From Acidobacteriota bacterium (GTDB lineage: Bacteria > Acidobacteriota > Blastocatellia > Pyrinomonadales > Pyrinomonadaceae), in assembly GCA_016700175.1 (NCBI GenBank), contig CP065003.1:2986001-3050000 (forward strand): a stretch of DNA of 64,000 nt. Direction: 5' to 3'. Each line of letters opens with the position of its first letter. The stretch's first letter is position 1. The notes under the pieces are model-generated. The model was not told the origin of the DNA. It was given only the letters and a program-made list of their open reading frames with translations, and searched no databases. Shown one piece after another: positions 1 through 7,870 of the stretch. A program made the translations under genes and the position numbers.

Positions 1-1
1 A

Positions 2-1333
2 GGCGTCGCCGACAAGCGTTCCGCCGAGCGCGAGGCGCGCGAGGTCTCTGCCGAAGGGATGAACTGCCCAAACTGCGGCGGAGCGCTCGAGCTCAAAGCG
101 CCGGACAAATCGGAGCGAGTCACGTGTCCATTCTGTAGCTCACTGCTCGACATAAATCACGGAAATCTCAGGTTTCTTCAGGCACTGAAGAAGAAAACGC
201 CGCCGCTCGCCTTTGTTCTGGAGGTCGGTGCCAAAGGATCGTTCAAGAAGTTTCACGATGGCGCCGAATTCGAGGTGATCGGGATGATGTCCCGAAGCGT
301 GCTCATTGACGGCACGCGGTATTTCTGGAACGAGTATCTTCTTTACAACCCGAAGATCGGCTTCCGGTGGCTCGTGCATTCCGACAATCACTGGAACTTC
401 GCAGAGCCGGTCAACGTCGCCGACGTCGAGGCTTCGCAGGCGATCGCGGGAGTACGTCCATCGGTGAAGTTCAACGGCCGCTCGTTCAGGATATTCCAGG
501 ACACCCCGGCGACGGTCGAATACGTGAAGGGCGAGTTTTACTGGGCCGTCGAGGTCGGGGAACGCGTGAAGGCGGCGGACTTCATCTCGCCTCCTTACAT
601 GCTTTCGCAGGAGCAGACCGACAAAGAGGTCAACTGGACGCTTGGCACTTACCTTGACCGGAAAGAGGTCGAGAAGGCGTTCGGACTATCGGGCCTCGGA
701 AAGCCGTGGAACGTCGGGCCGAATCAGCCCTTCAAATCGGGCAACCTGATCAAGTACGGATTTCTTATGCTCGCGATCCTGGTCGTGATAGGGATCTTCA
801 TGATCCCTCTGACCGGCTTCGGAAACACGCCTCTGAATCAGGAATTTCTGCTGAAGCCACTTCCCCGTGCCAATGCCGGCCAGGTGGTGATGAGCCAGCC
901 GTTCGAGCTCGAGGCGAACAAGAACGTGCGGGTTACGGCATCGGCTCCGGTCAGTAATTCGTGGACGGAGCTGAACATCGACCTGATAAGGAAGAACCAG
1001 GCTGCCAGCGACGAGGTCGAGGCGATGGTGATCCCCGTGGAATACTACTTCGGGGTCGAAGGCGGAGAATCGTGGACGGAAGGCGGCCAGACGAATGACG
1101 CGACGATCTCTGCCGTGCCGGCCGGGACCTACGAGTTGAGGATCGAGGGTTCCTGGAAGGACTGGACACGTCCGATGCCCATTCGCGTGAAGGTCGAGCA
1201 GAACGTCACAAGGGGAGTGAATTTCTGGGTCGCGTTCGTCGTGCTGGCGATCGTGCCGGTGTTCACTTTGTTCAGGAAGTTCTCGTTCGAGGCGAAGCGC
1301 TGGAGCGAGAGTATGTTCGGGACGGGGAGCTAG
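2..1333 (+). CDS. DUF4178 zinc-ribbon membrane protein (5' partial)
   Basis: The reading frame is open from the first bases of the window, so the true start probably lies upstream; the first internal ATG is at 59. From that Met, a zinc ribbon is visible (C3/C6 and C23/C26), followed by a DUF4178-type beta-rich region with an 'RYFWNEYLLYNP' stretch. A transmembrane helix lies near residues 231-254 and a second near 387-404. Family knowledge: DUF4178 proteins often carry tandem ribbon/DUF4178 units and occur beside DUF350 and spermidine-synthase genes, which is exactly the context here. Function unknown; a role in envelope or membrane stress is an inference from that neighbourhood. Confidence 0.75.
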   Translation, partial: GVADKRSAEREAREVSAEGMNCPNCGGALELKAPDKSERVTCPFCSSLLDINHGNLRFLQALKKKTPPLAFVLEVGAKGSFKKFHDGAEFEVIGMMSRSVLIDGTRYFWNEYLLYNPKIGFRWLVHSDNHWNFAEPVNVADVEASQAIAGVRPSVKFNGRSFRIFQDTPATVEYVKGEFYWAVEVGERVKAADFISPPYMLSQEQTDKEVNWTLGTYLDRKEVEKAFGLSGLGKPWNVGPNQPFKSGNLIKYGFLMLAILVVIGIFMIPLTGFGNTPLNQEFLLKPLPRANAGQVVMSQPFELEANKNVRVTASAPVSNSWTELNIDLIRKNQAASDEVEAMVIPVEYYFGVEGGESWTEGGQTNDATISAVPAGTYELRIEGSWKDWTRPMPIRVKVEQNVTRGVNFWVAFVVLAIVPVFTLFRKFSFEAKRWSESMFGTGS

Positions 1334-1338
1334 TATCT

Positions 1339-1405
1339 CGTAGGGGCGGGGCTTGTCCCCGCCCTAGTTTAGTGTGAACAGGCGGGGACCAGCCCCGCCC
1401 CTACG
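1339..1405. repeat. G+C-rich palindromic intergenic element
   Basis: Two 25-nt arms (1339-1363 and 1381-1405) are reverse complements of each other at 24 of 25 positions, around a short A/T-rich loop. It lies between the DUF4178 gene and the 50-residue peptide gene. It could form a strong hairpin in RNA and may attenuate transcription within the operon, but the same architecture recurs in many other spacers of this window, so a repeat-family origin is equally likely. Confidence 0.8.
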
Positions 1406-1420
1406 TTTACCGATAAACTG

Positions 1421-1573
1421 ATGTTAAGAAAAATCTACTACGCATTCGCGCTCGGAGTGATCCTGCTCTATTCGACTTCCGCCTGGCTGGGCTGGGAGTT
1501 CTGGAATGCCGGGCAGAGCCGCTCGTTCCTTGGAGTTCCTTTCATTTACACAGGCTATCGTGGAGGAAAATAA
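1421..1573 (+). CDS. 50-residue single-pass membrane peptide
   Basis: This short gene encodes 50 residues starting MLRKIYYAFALGVILLYSTS. An N-terminal hydrophobic segment at about residues 6-24 follows a basic start, and an aromatic, Gly-rich tail follows. Its TAA stop overlaps the ATG of the DUF350 gene by one base (TAATG), a classic arrangement for translational coupling, which supports it being real. Small proteins of this kind are easily missed by annotation. It is probably a membrane partner of the DUF350 protein. Function unknown. Confidence 0.65.
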   Translation: MLRKIYYAFALGVILLYSTSAWLGWEFWNAGQSRSFLGVPFIYTGYRGGK

Positions 1574-1833
1574 TGTTGATGACCTTGCTTAACGCCGGCG
1601 CGCCGGCTCTGGTCGTAAGGCTCGACCAGCTTTACGAGACACTGATCACGACCCTGATCTTTGTCGTGATCGGTCTGGTGTTCTTTGCCATCTCCTTCTT
1701 CATTCTGGACAAGGCGATGCCGTATTCGATCCATAAGGAGATCGAGGAAGACCAGAACACCGCGCTCGGTATCATCATCGGCGCGATGATGCTCGGAATC
1801 GCTCTGATCATCGCCGCCGCGATCCACGGTTAG
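1573..1833 (+). CDS. DUF350 (YjfL-like) membrane protein
   Basis: An 86-residue protein with two clear transmembrane helices (about 24-45 and 62-85) separated by a short acidic loop 'HKEIEEDQNTALGI', typical of a single DUF350 unit; many family members carry two or more. DUF350/YjfL proteins are of unknown function and are reported near PspA-type membrane-stress genes and polyamine genes. Translation is coupled to the preceding small peptide, and a spermidine-synthase-like gene follows 67 bp downstream. Confidence 0.85.
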   Translation: MLMTLLNAGAPALVVRLDQLYETLITTLIFVVIGLVFFAISFFILDKAMPYSIHKEIEEDQNTALGIIIGAMMLGIALIIAAAIHG

Positions 1834-1900
1834 CGAACCGAACAGACGAAGACCGGGGCGCGTTTGAGCTCCGCCCCGGTCCGCTTTCAACGTCATCCAG

Positions 1901-3427
1901 ATGAACCGCAGTGTCCCGCTCCTGTTTCTCAATGTTTTCGTCGTCGCTACCTGCGGGCTCATCTACGAGCTTCTCGCCGGTACCTTGGCGAGCTATGTCC
2001 TCGGCGACTCCGTAACACAATTCTCGATAATCATCGGCCTCTACCTGTTCGCGATGGGCGTCGGGTCGTGGCTTTCGCGTTTTGTCGAGAACGATCTCGC
2101 CGAACGGTTCATCGACATCGAGCTCGCCGTCGCGATCCTTGGCGGCGTATCGGCCCCGCTTCTCTTCTTCGCGTTCGCGAACGTCTCGTTTTTCAGCGTG
2201 GTCCTGTACGGAATGGTCTTCGGGATCGGTGCGCTTGTCGGACTCGAGATCCCTCTGCTGATGCGGATCCTGAAGGACGAACTCGATTTCAAGGAGCTCG
2301 TCGCGCGGGTGCTGGCTCTCGATTATGTCGGCGCGCTCGTCGCCTCGATCCTGTTCCCGATCTTCCTTGTACCCACGCTCGGACTCGTGCGGACGTCCTT
2401 GGTCTTCGGAATTCTGAACGGGATCGTGGGGCTTTGGGGCACGTGGCTGCTGACCCCGCTTCTGAAGCCCGGCAAGATCGTTTTTCTCAGGATTAAGGGA
2501 GTTTTCGTTATCACGCTTCTTGTGATCGGCGCGATCAAGGCGGATTCATTGACCGTGCTTGCCGAAGAGTCCCTCTTCCAGGAAACGATCATCCACGCCC
2601 AGAGCTCCAGGTACCAGAGGATAGTCGTCACGCGCGGCAGGACCGGCTTCTCGCTCTTTCTCAATGGCAACTTGCAGTTCAGCTCGTTCGACGAGTACCG
2701 CTACCACGAGGCCTTGGTCCATCCTGCGATGATCGCTTTTGAAGGCGAACCGAAGCGCGTGCTGGTTCTCGGCGGCGGCGACGGGCTCGCGGTGCGCGAG
2801 ATCCTAAAGTATCCGTCGGTGGAACACGTGACGCTGGTCGACCTCGACCCGGCGATCACTTCGTTGGCAACCGACCTGCCGGTGCTTGCAGAGTTGAACA
2901 AGAGATCGCTGAAGGACAAACGCGTCACCGTCGTGAACTCGGACGCCTATGTGTGGCTCGACCGGACCGACGCCTCGGGTTTCGACGTGGCGATCATCGA
3001 CTTTCCCGATCCAAACAACTTCGCGCTCGGGAAGCTGTACAGCACACGGTTCTACAAGATGCTCCGTGCGAAGCTGCGTCCGGATTCGACGGTCGGCATT
3101 CAGAGCACGTCGCCGCTTTACGCCCGCAACTCCTACTGGTGCATCGTGGAAACGCTCGAGGCTTCCGGTTTCAAGGTAAAGCCGTACCAGACGACGGTGC
3201 CTTCTTTCGGGATCTGGGGTTACGTCCTGGCGAAGGGAAGCGAATTCGAAAGGCCTAAGGAGATCCCCGCCGAAATCCCGCTTGCGTTCCTGGACAAGGA
3301 CTCGATGGCCGGCATGTTCGACTTCCCGGTGGACACTTCGCGGCCCGACAACGAGCTCGAGATAAACCGGCTGGATAACCAGGCGCTGGTGAGGTATTAC
3401 GAGGCTGAATGGCGGCGCTTCGAGTGA
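1901..3427 (+). CDS. speE: Membrane-anchored spermidine synthase-like aminopropyltransferase
   Basis: A 508-residue protein whose first ~210 residues form about six to seven transmembrane helices, followed by a spermidine-synthase fold. Visible motifs: 'SSRYQRI' near 235-241, 'YHE' at 268-270, the nucleotide-binding 'LGGGDG' at 290-295, the acidic 'VDLDP' at 313-317, and 'DFPDP' at 367-371 in place of the catalytic D-[ST]-x-D-P loop. Such SpeE2-type proteins would transfer an aminopropyl group from decarboxylated S-adenosylmethionine at the membrane, but the substrate is unproven; no speD or speA is visible nearby. It sits in the DUF4178/DUF350 operon, ahead of a secreted amine-oxidase-like enzyme. 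Confidence 0.85.
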   Translation: MNRSVPLLFLNVFVVATCGLIYELLAGTLASYVLGDSVTQFSIIIGLYLFAMGVGSWLSRFVENDLAERFIDIELAVAILGGVSAPLLFFAFANVSFFSVVLYGMVFGIGALVGLEIPLLMRILKDELDFKELVARVLALDYVGALVASILFPIFLVPTLGLVRTSLVFGILNGIVGLWGTWLLTPLLKPGKIVFLRIKGVFVITLLVIGAIKADSLTVLAEESLFQETIIHAQSSRYQRIVVTRGRTGFSLFLNGNLQFSSFDEYRYHEALVHPAMIAFEGEPKRVLVLGGGDGLAVREILKYPSVEHVTLVDLDPAITSLATDLPVLAELNKRSLKDKRVTVVNSDAYVWLDRTDASGFDVAIIDFPDPNNFALGKLYSTRFYKMLRAKLRPDSTVGIQSTSPLYARNSYWCIVETLEASGFKVKPYQTTVPSFGIWGYVLAKGSEFERPKEIPAEIPLAFLDKDSMAGMFDFPVDTSRPDNELEINRLDNQALVRYYEAEWRRFE

Positions 3428-3446
3428 GTCGGTAGGGGGGAGAAAA

Positions 3447-4052
3447 AACAAGATAGACAGGATGGACAAGGTAGGGGACGTGAGGTAACGTTGCTGACTA
3501 TAGCTCAAAGGTCGACTGTATTGGCTCTGTTCAGGTGGACATTTGGACGTTCAGAATTAACCAATTGAGGGAAAAGGATGAATGTTGAATGCTCCATAAA
3601 GAAATTACAGGGAAGATCCTTGAGTGTTCGTTCGAAGTAAGCAATGAACTTGGCGCCGGCTTCCTCGAATCCGTTTACGAGAACGCTTTGCTGATCGCTC
3701 TAGGCCAAAAAGGAATTCGCGCCCAATCTCAAGCCAGGTTGGAGGTATCGTTTCGTGGATTTAACGTCGGGAACTTCGTTGCGGACCTCATAGTGGAAGA
3801 TGTTGTGCTCGTAGAACTGAAGGCACTTGGCAAGATACTCCCGGAACACAAGGCTCAGGTCATCAATTACCTGAAAGCGACGGGAATGAAGACGGCCCTT
3901 CTGATCAACTTTGGGACTCCGAAGGTCGACTACCACCGACTCTATCAATAAACAGGGAATCCGGGGAGTCTCGTTCAGCAAGTGCACACATCAAGGAGGG
4001 CCCGGCAATCCAAGTACTCGGGTCCTACCTTAAATACCCTGTAAATCCTGTT
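3447..4052. repeat. Inverted-repeat-bounded unit carrying a GxxExxY gene
   Basis: A 29-nt arm at 3447-3475 (AACAAGATAGACAGGATGGA...) and an inverted arm at 4024-4052 match at about 21 of 29 positions after reverse complementation. The arms contain loosely repeated ACAGGAT-like words. The only gene inside is the GxxExxY gene at 3589-3951. The unit separates the spermidine-synthase-like gene from the FAD oxidase of what otherwise looks like one operon, as if inserted. No target-site duplication is obvious by eye. Confidence 0.6.
3589..3951 (+). CDS. GxxExxY protein (PD-(D/E)xK nuclease fold)
   Basis: A 120-residue protein with the family signature at G24-x2-E27-x2-Y30, an acidic residue D66 in 'FVADLIVED', and E76-L77-K78 in 'VLVELKAL'. 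The order E...D-x9-E-x-K matches the PD-(D/E)xK nuclease core, and all expected catalytic residues are present. The C-terminal 'QVINYLKATGMKTALLINFG' is typical of the family. The biological role of GxxExxY proteins is not established. Start at 3589: the next upstream ATG (3582) runs into a stop after five codons. It lies between inverted-repeat arms; a second copy (44421-44798) occupies a comparable setting. Confidence 0.9.
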   Translation: MLHKEITGKILECSFEVSNELGAGFLESVYENALLIALGQKGIRAQSQARLEVSFRGFNVGNFVADLIVEDVVLVELKALGKILPEHKAQVINYLKATGMKTALLINFGTPKVDYHRLYQ

Positions 4053-4066
4053 ACCTCCTTTCTTGT

Positions 4067-5677
4067 ATGTTTACTCGCAGGGAAATATTGCGTGCGTTTC
4101 TAGGTCTGCCGGTCGCTCTTGCAGCTTGTAAGAGCTCTTCTCGTACGAATGCCATCGACGGGCGGATCGTCGGAGCGTCGAACGAGATCGGCCATATCCT
4201 CCGCGATCGCAGAAAGTTCGAGGTTCCCGTGGACAGGTGGACAGACGTCGATACCGTGATCGTCGGCGGAGGCATCGCGGGCCTTTCAGCGGCCTGGAGC
4301 CTTAAACGCAAAGGATTCAACGACTTCCTCCTTCTCGAGCTAGAAGAACGCGCCGGCGGGACCTCTGCTTCCGGCAGCTCGGATCTCACCGCGTATCCCT
4401 GGGGCGCCCACTATCTTCCCGTCCCGTTCGCGCAGAATACGGAACTTGTCGAGCTGCTCGATGAAATGCGGTTGATCGAGTCGAAAGATGAGGCCGGCGA
4501 GCTTATCATTCCCGAGCAGTACCTCACCCGCGATCCGGAAGAAAGGATCTATCACAAAGGCCGCTGGTACGAGGGGCTTTATCTTTACGCGGGTGCTTCA
4601 GAAGAGGATCTCCGCCAGTACAACGCGTTTTACAGCGAGGTTGGAAAGTGGATAAACTGGCGCGACCCCGAAGGCCGCCGCGCTTTCACGGTCCCGGTTT
4701 CGTCCTGCTCAACCGACGCCGAAGTGACTGCCCTCGATAAGATATCTTTCGCGCAATGGCTTGCGGATAAAGGGTTTAGCTCAGAAAGGCTCGAGTGGTA
4801 CTGCGATTATGCCTGCCGGGACGATTACGGTCGTACGTTAAGTCAGACTTCGGCCTGGGCAGGCCTATTCTACTTCTGCTCGAGAGTTCCGGCCGCCGGT
4901 GAAGAGTCGCAGTCGTTCATCACCTTTCCGGAAGGTAACGGCCGCTTCGTCGATCATTTCGTGTCGCGGATCAAGAAGAATCTGCAAGGATCTTCGCTCG
5001 TCGCCGAGGTAATTCCAGGCGAAGAAGGCGCCGAAGTGGTTTACATCGATACGAAGACAAAGCAAGCACGTGGTATCCGGGCGAAGAATGTTATCTATTC
5101 TGCGCCGATGTTCACGGCAGGCTATCTGATCAGGGGATTCAATGATTCGCCGCCATTCGCCGCCGCCGAATTCCGGCACAATTCCTGGTTTGTAGCGAAT
5201 CTCTTCCTGAAAGAGCGGCCGAAGAACAGGTTCGAGCGCGATTTTCCTTTGTCCTGGGACAACGTGCTGTACGAGAGCCCTTCGCTCGGGTATGTGACCG
5301 CAACGCACCAGAAGGGGATCGATTACGGCCCGACGGTGCTGACGTATTATTATCCGATGGCGGAGGAGGACACTCGGCTCGGTATGCAGAAGCTGCTTTC
5401 GCTCGACTGGAAAGAGCTTTCGGACATATGCCTTGCGGATCTCGAGCGCGCACACGAGAACATACGGGAGGCGACCGAGAGGATCGACATAATGCGCTGG
5501 GGCCACGCGATGATCTCTCCCAAAACGGGATTCATATGGGGCGGCGAACGCGAAAAGGCGATGAAGCCGTTCCGGAACATACGCTTCGCGCATTCGGACC
5601 TGAGCGGGATCGCGATCTTCGAAGAGGCGTTTCATCATGGCCTCCGCGCGGCCAGTGAAATTGAAAAAACAGGATAG
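4067..5677 (+). CDS. Secreted FAD-dependent amine-oxidase-like flavoprotein (Tat/lipoprotein)
   Basis: A 536-residue flavoprotein. The N-terminus has a twin-arginine motif (T3-R4-R5-E-I-L) followed by a hydrophobic stretch and a lipobox-like 'LAAC' ending at C21, so export as a folded, possibly lipid-anchored protein is likely. The Rossmann dinucleotide motif GGGIAG is at 67-72, with acidic E91 in the 'LLELEERAGGTS' segment, and the C-terminus has a typical FAD-contacting 'HSDLSGIAIFEEAFHHG'. Such NAD(P)-binding-like/amine oxidase family members oxidise amines. Downstream of a polyamine-type synthase, a polyamine or related amine is a plausible but unproven substrate. Its last three codons and stop lie inside the next repeat arm. 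Confidence 0.8.
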   Translation: MFTRREILRAFLGLPVALAACKSSSRTNAIDGRIVGASNEIGHILRDRRKFEVPVDRWTDVDTVIVGGGIAGLSAAWSLKRKGFNDFLLLELEERAGGTSASGSSDLTAYPWGAHYLPVPFAQNTELVELLDEMRLIESKDEAGELIIPEQYLTRDPEERIYHKGRWYEGLYLYAGASEEDLRQYNAFYSEVGKWINWRDPEGRRAFTVPVSSCSTDAEVTALDKISFAQWLADKGFSSERLEWYCDYACRDDYGRTLSQTSAWAGLFYFCSRVPAAGEESQSFITFPEGNGRFVDHFVSRIKKNLQGSSLVAEVIPGEEGAEVVYIDTKTKQARGIRAKNVIYSAPMFTAGYLIRGFNDSPPFAAAEFRHNSWFVANLFLKERPKNRFERDFPLSWDNVLYESPSLGYVTATHQKGIDYGPTVLTYYYPMAEEDTRLGMQKLLSLDWKELSDICLADLERAHENIREATERIDIMRWGHAMISPKTGFIWGGEREKAMKPFRNIRFAHSDLSGIAIFEEAFHHGLRAASEIEKTG

Positions 5678-5881
5678 ACAGGATAGGAAGGATTTGGGCT
5701 CCTATATTCCAGTCATGTCGTTCGCCTGAAACGGGAACTGCTCGATAGAAAGGTCCGCGTCGCAATAGACCGGTCTGAATCCTTCCGGCCCTTTTAAAGC
5801 CTTCTCGGTTCAGGATGACTCCAGTGTTACTTCGTAGTTGGAACGTTCGCGGTTATCTTTTAGATCCTGTCCATCTTGTTT
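5666..5881. repeat. Palindromic element with ACAGGAT words, no gene inside
   Basis: The left arm at about 5666-5690 (ACAGGATAGACAGGATAGG) is mirrored by an inverted arm at about 5855-5881 (AGATCCTGTCCATCTTGTTT). The ~165 bp between them has no plausible gene. The same words form the arms of the GxxExxY unit at 3447-4052, so this looks like a gene-less relative. The left arm supplies the C-terminal codons and TAG stop of the flavoprotein. Confidence 0.75.
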
Positions 5882-5891
5882 CTCTCTTCTT

Positions 5892-6944
5892 ATGGATGCA
5901 ACCATCCAGAAAACCCCTTGGCTGTTCTCGCGCCCTGTAGACCTCTCGGTCTTTCTCGGTAGCGCGCTGGCCTCGCTCGCGCTCCTCGCTATCGGGTGGC
6001 AGATGGGGATTCTTGACGGCGACACGCCTGACTGGACCTGGATCTCGGCCATCCTCCTGATCGACGTCGCGCACGTATGGTCCACTTCCTTCCGCGTCTA
6101 TTTCGATTCTGAAGAGTACAAACGCAGGATCTGGCTCTATACGCTGGTGCCGATAATAGGCTACATAATCGGCGTCGCGCTGTATTCCGAAGGCGAGATG
6201 GTGTTTTGGCGGATCCTTGCATATCTCGCAGTATTTCATTTTGTAAGACAACAATACGGCTGGGTCGCGCTCTACAGGGCGAAAGCGCGCGAAAAGTCGC
6301 GCTGGACCTGGTGGATCGACGCTTCCGCGGTATACCTCGCCACCGTCTATCCGCTCGCGTTCTGGATGACCAGCGGCGATCGAGAATTCGCGTGGTTTGT
6401 GAAGAACGACTTCATATCGCTTCCTTCGTTCGTTGAAACTGTCCTCTTTCCGCTTTGGGCGCTGGCGCTGATCGCGTACTTCGGAAAGTCTGTCTTTCAA
6501 TATGTAAGTGCGGGTGTCTTGAACCCCGGAAAGGATATCGTTGTCGCGACGACGGCCGTATGCTGGTATGTAGGGATCGTCGCCCTGAATTCGGATTATG
6601 CATTTACGGTGACGAACGTGATCATCCACGGAGTTCCTTACTTCGCCCTGATCTGGTTCTACGCACGAGCCCGGCGCGAGACTTCGACGTCGTTCTACAA
6701 GGCGATCACCGGCAACTGGCTCGTCTTTCTCGCGACGCTCTGGCTGCTCGCGTATGTTGAAGAGCTGTTCTGGCACCGGGGCGTGTGGCACGAGCGGAAC
6801 TGGATCTTCGGTTCCAACTGGGATCTGGGTCCGCTCAAGGCGTTCCTCGTCCCCTTGCTCGCAATTCCGCAGATCACTCACTATGTTCTCGACGGCTTTA
6901 TCTGGAAACGAAAGAACAATCCGGACGTCGGTTTGCTAAAATGA
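5892..6944 (+). CDS. Polytopic inner-membrane protein of unknown function
   Basis: A 350-residue protein with roughly eight to ten predicted membrane helices. Landmarks are 'FHFVRQQYGWVALYRAK', a conserved-looking aromatic/His segment, and a C-terminal 'PQITHYVLDGFIWKRKNNPD'. The open frame extends to 5838, but those extra codons are encoded by the palindromic arm, so the ATG at 5892 is preferred. It follows the secreted flavoprotein and lies seven bases before the lipoprotein gene, so it is probably co-transcribed. I do not recognise the family with certainty; the His-rich helices suggest cofactor or metal binding, which is only inference. Confidence 0.75.
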   Translation: MDATIQKTPWLFSRPVDLSVFLGSALASLALLAIGWQMGILDGDTPDWTWISAILLIDVAHVWSTSFRVYFDSEEYKRRIWLYTLVPIIGYIIGVALYSEGEMVFWRILAYLAVFHFVRQQYGWVALYRAKAREKSRWTWWIDASAVYLATVYPLAFWMTSGDREFAWFVKNDFISLPSFVETVLFPLWALALIAYFGKSVFQYVSAGVLNPGKDIVVATTAVCWYVGIVALNSDYAFTVTNVIIHGVPYFALIWFYARARRETSTSFYKAITGNWLVFLATLWLLAYVEELFWHRGVWHERNWIFGSNWDLGPLKAFLVPLLAIPQITHYVLDGFIWKRKNNPDVGLLK

Positions 6945-6951
6945 AGCCGTA

Positions 6952-7560
6952 GTGAAGAGAAACTTCGATGAGAGATTTTTCCTGTTCGCGTTCGCCGTAT
7001 GCGCGATCGCGATCGGGTCTTCGTGCGGGCTGGGGTCGAACCGGTCCAAGACAGGTCAGGAGCTGGGGTCCGAGGCGGAACGGCAGAAGGCGTTTCAGCT
7101 TATCGAGGATGCGAACCAGAACATCAAGAGCATCAAGGTTCTTTATCGCAACAACAATTCGAAGATCGGAGAGCTCGAGCAGGCGCTAAAGGCAGGAGAT
7201 CTCAAACGCGTGAAAGAACTTGCCGACGAACTTTCGCTCGCTATCAATGACGGCTATCTTTTCGCCGACAGCATCCTCTCCAAGATCGAAGAAGCGCAGA
7301 CGCTCGATATCAATCCCACCTGGAAACGCTACCTGAGCCTGAAGCAGGAAAGTCTGGAGCTGCAGATCCGCGCTTTCGACTACCGCAAGAGCTCCGCCGA
7401 ACTCTTCCGCGACAAGATAGGGACCGAGGACCAGGCGACGCTGAAGCTGGCCCGCGACACCTTTAAGAAAAACGAGGAAGGCTTCAAGAAGTATATGGAC
7501 GAGGCGGAGAAGGTGAGCAAAGAAGCAGACGAGTTGAGGAAATCCACGATAGGGAAGTAA
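6952..7560 (+). CDS. Predicted helical lipoprotein
   Basis: Starts with GTG at 6952, seven bases after the preceding stop. A 202-residue product has a signal sequence ending 'AIGSSC' with a likely lipidated C25, then an almost wholly helical, charged body with heptad-like patterns (probable coiled coil, ~45-200). No catalytic motif is visible. It is the last gene of the DUF4178/DUF350/SpeE-like operon and may be a periplasmic structural partner of the membrane protein. Family unknown. Confidence 0.75.
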   Translation: MKRNFDERFFLFAFAVCAIAIGSSCGLGSNRSKTGQELGSEAERQKAFQLIEDANQNIKSIKVLYRNNNSKIGELEQALKAGDLKRVKELADELSLAINDGYLFADSILSKIEEAQTLDINPTWKRYLSLKQESLELQIRAFDYRKSSAELFRDKIGTEDQATLKLARDTFKKNEEGFKKYMDEAEKVSKEADELRKSTIGK

Positions 7561-7572
7561 AGCGAGATCGGT

Positions 7573-7729
7573 CAGCGCCATAGGCGCGCGATGTTAATAG
7601 CTAAGTCGATATTCTCTCCCAAAGTTCCGATTGAACGGAAAGTGTCCGGGCGTGAAGGGTGTCGCTCCTGACGGAGCTCTCAGGGTCAATCCAGCCGCTT
7701 GCTATTAACATTCCGCGCCGATGGCGCTG
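7573..7729. repeat. Palindromic element with 29-nt arms
   Basis: Arms at 7573-7601 and 7701-7729 are inverted copies matching at 26 of 29 positions (left arm begins CAGCGCCATAGGCGCGCGAT and ends TTAATAGC). The 99-bp core shows no gene. It lies between the convergent lipoprotein and PDZ genes. The arm words differ from the other repeat families here, but the architecture is the same. Confidence 0.85.
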
Positions 7730-7824
7730 CAAGATGTCCCCGCCTTCCGGAGTGTCCCATTTCGCCTGAAAACTTGAGCTTGCTTGCGACCTTCCCGGCA
7801 AAAGCTTTCCGGGATCCAAAACAA

Positions 7825-7850
7825 AAGGCCGCCCTTTCGGACGGCCTTTC
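7825..7850 (-). terminator. Rho-independent terminator of the PDZ gene
   Basis: AAAGGCCG at 7825-7832 pairs with CGGCCTTT at 7843-7850. Read on the minus strand, the hairpin ends in a T-rich TTTTGTTTTGG tract, 20-45 bp after the PDZ gene stop. Confidence 0.8.
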
Positions 7851-7870
7851 CTGATAGGATCAAAGGGAAA

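Noticed and set aside
2804..3508. Long minus-strand frame (234 codons) opposite the spermidine-synthase-like gene
   Set aside because: It lies antisense to a well-supported enzyme, shows Arg/His-rich shadow composition and no family motif.
5853..6881. 342-codon minus-strand frame opposite the polytopic membrane protein
   Set aside because: Charged composition typical of the antisense of a membrane gene; no motif or start context.
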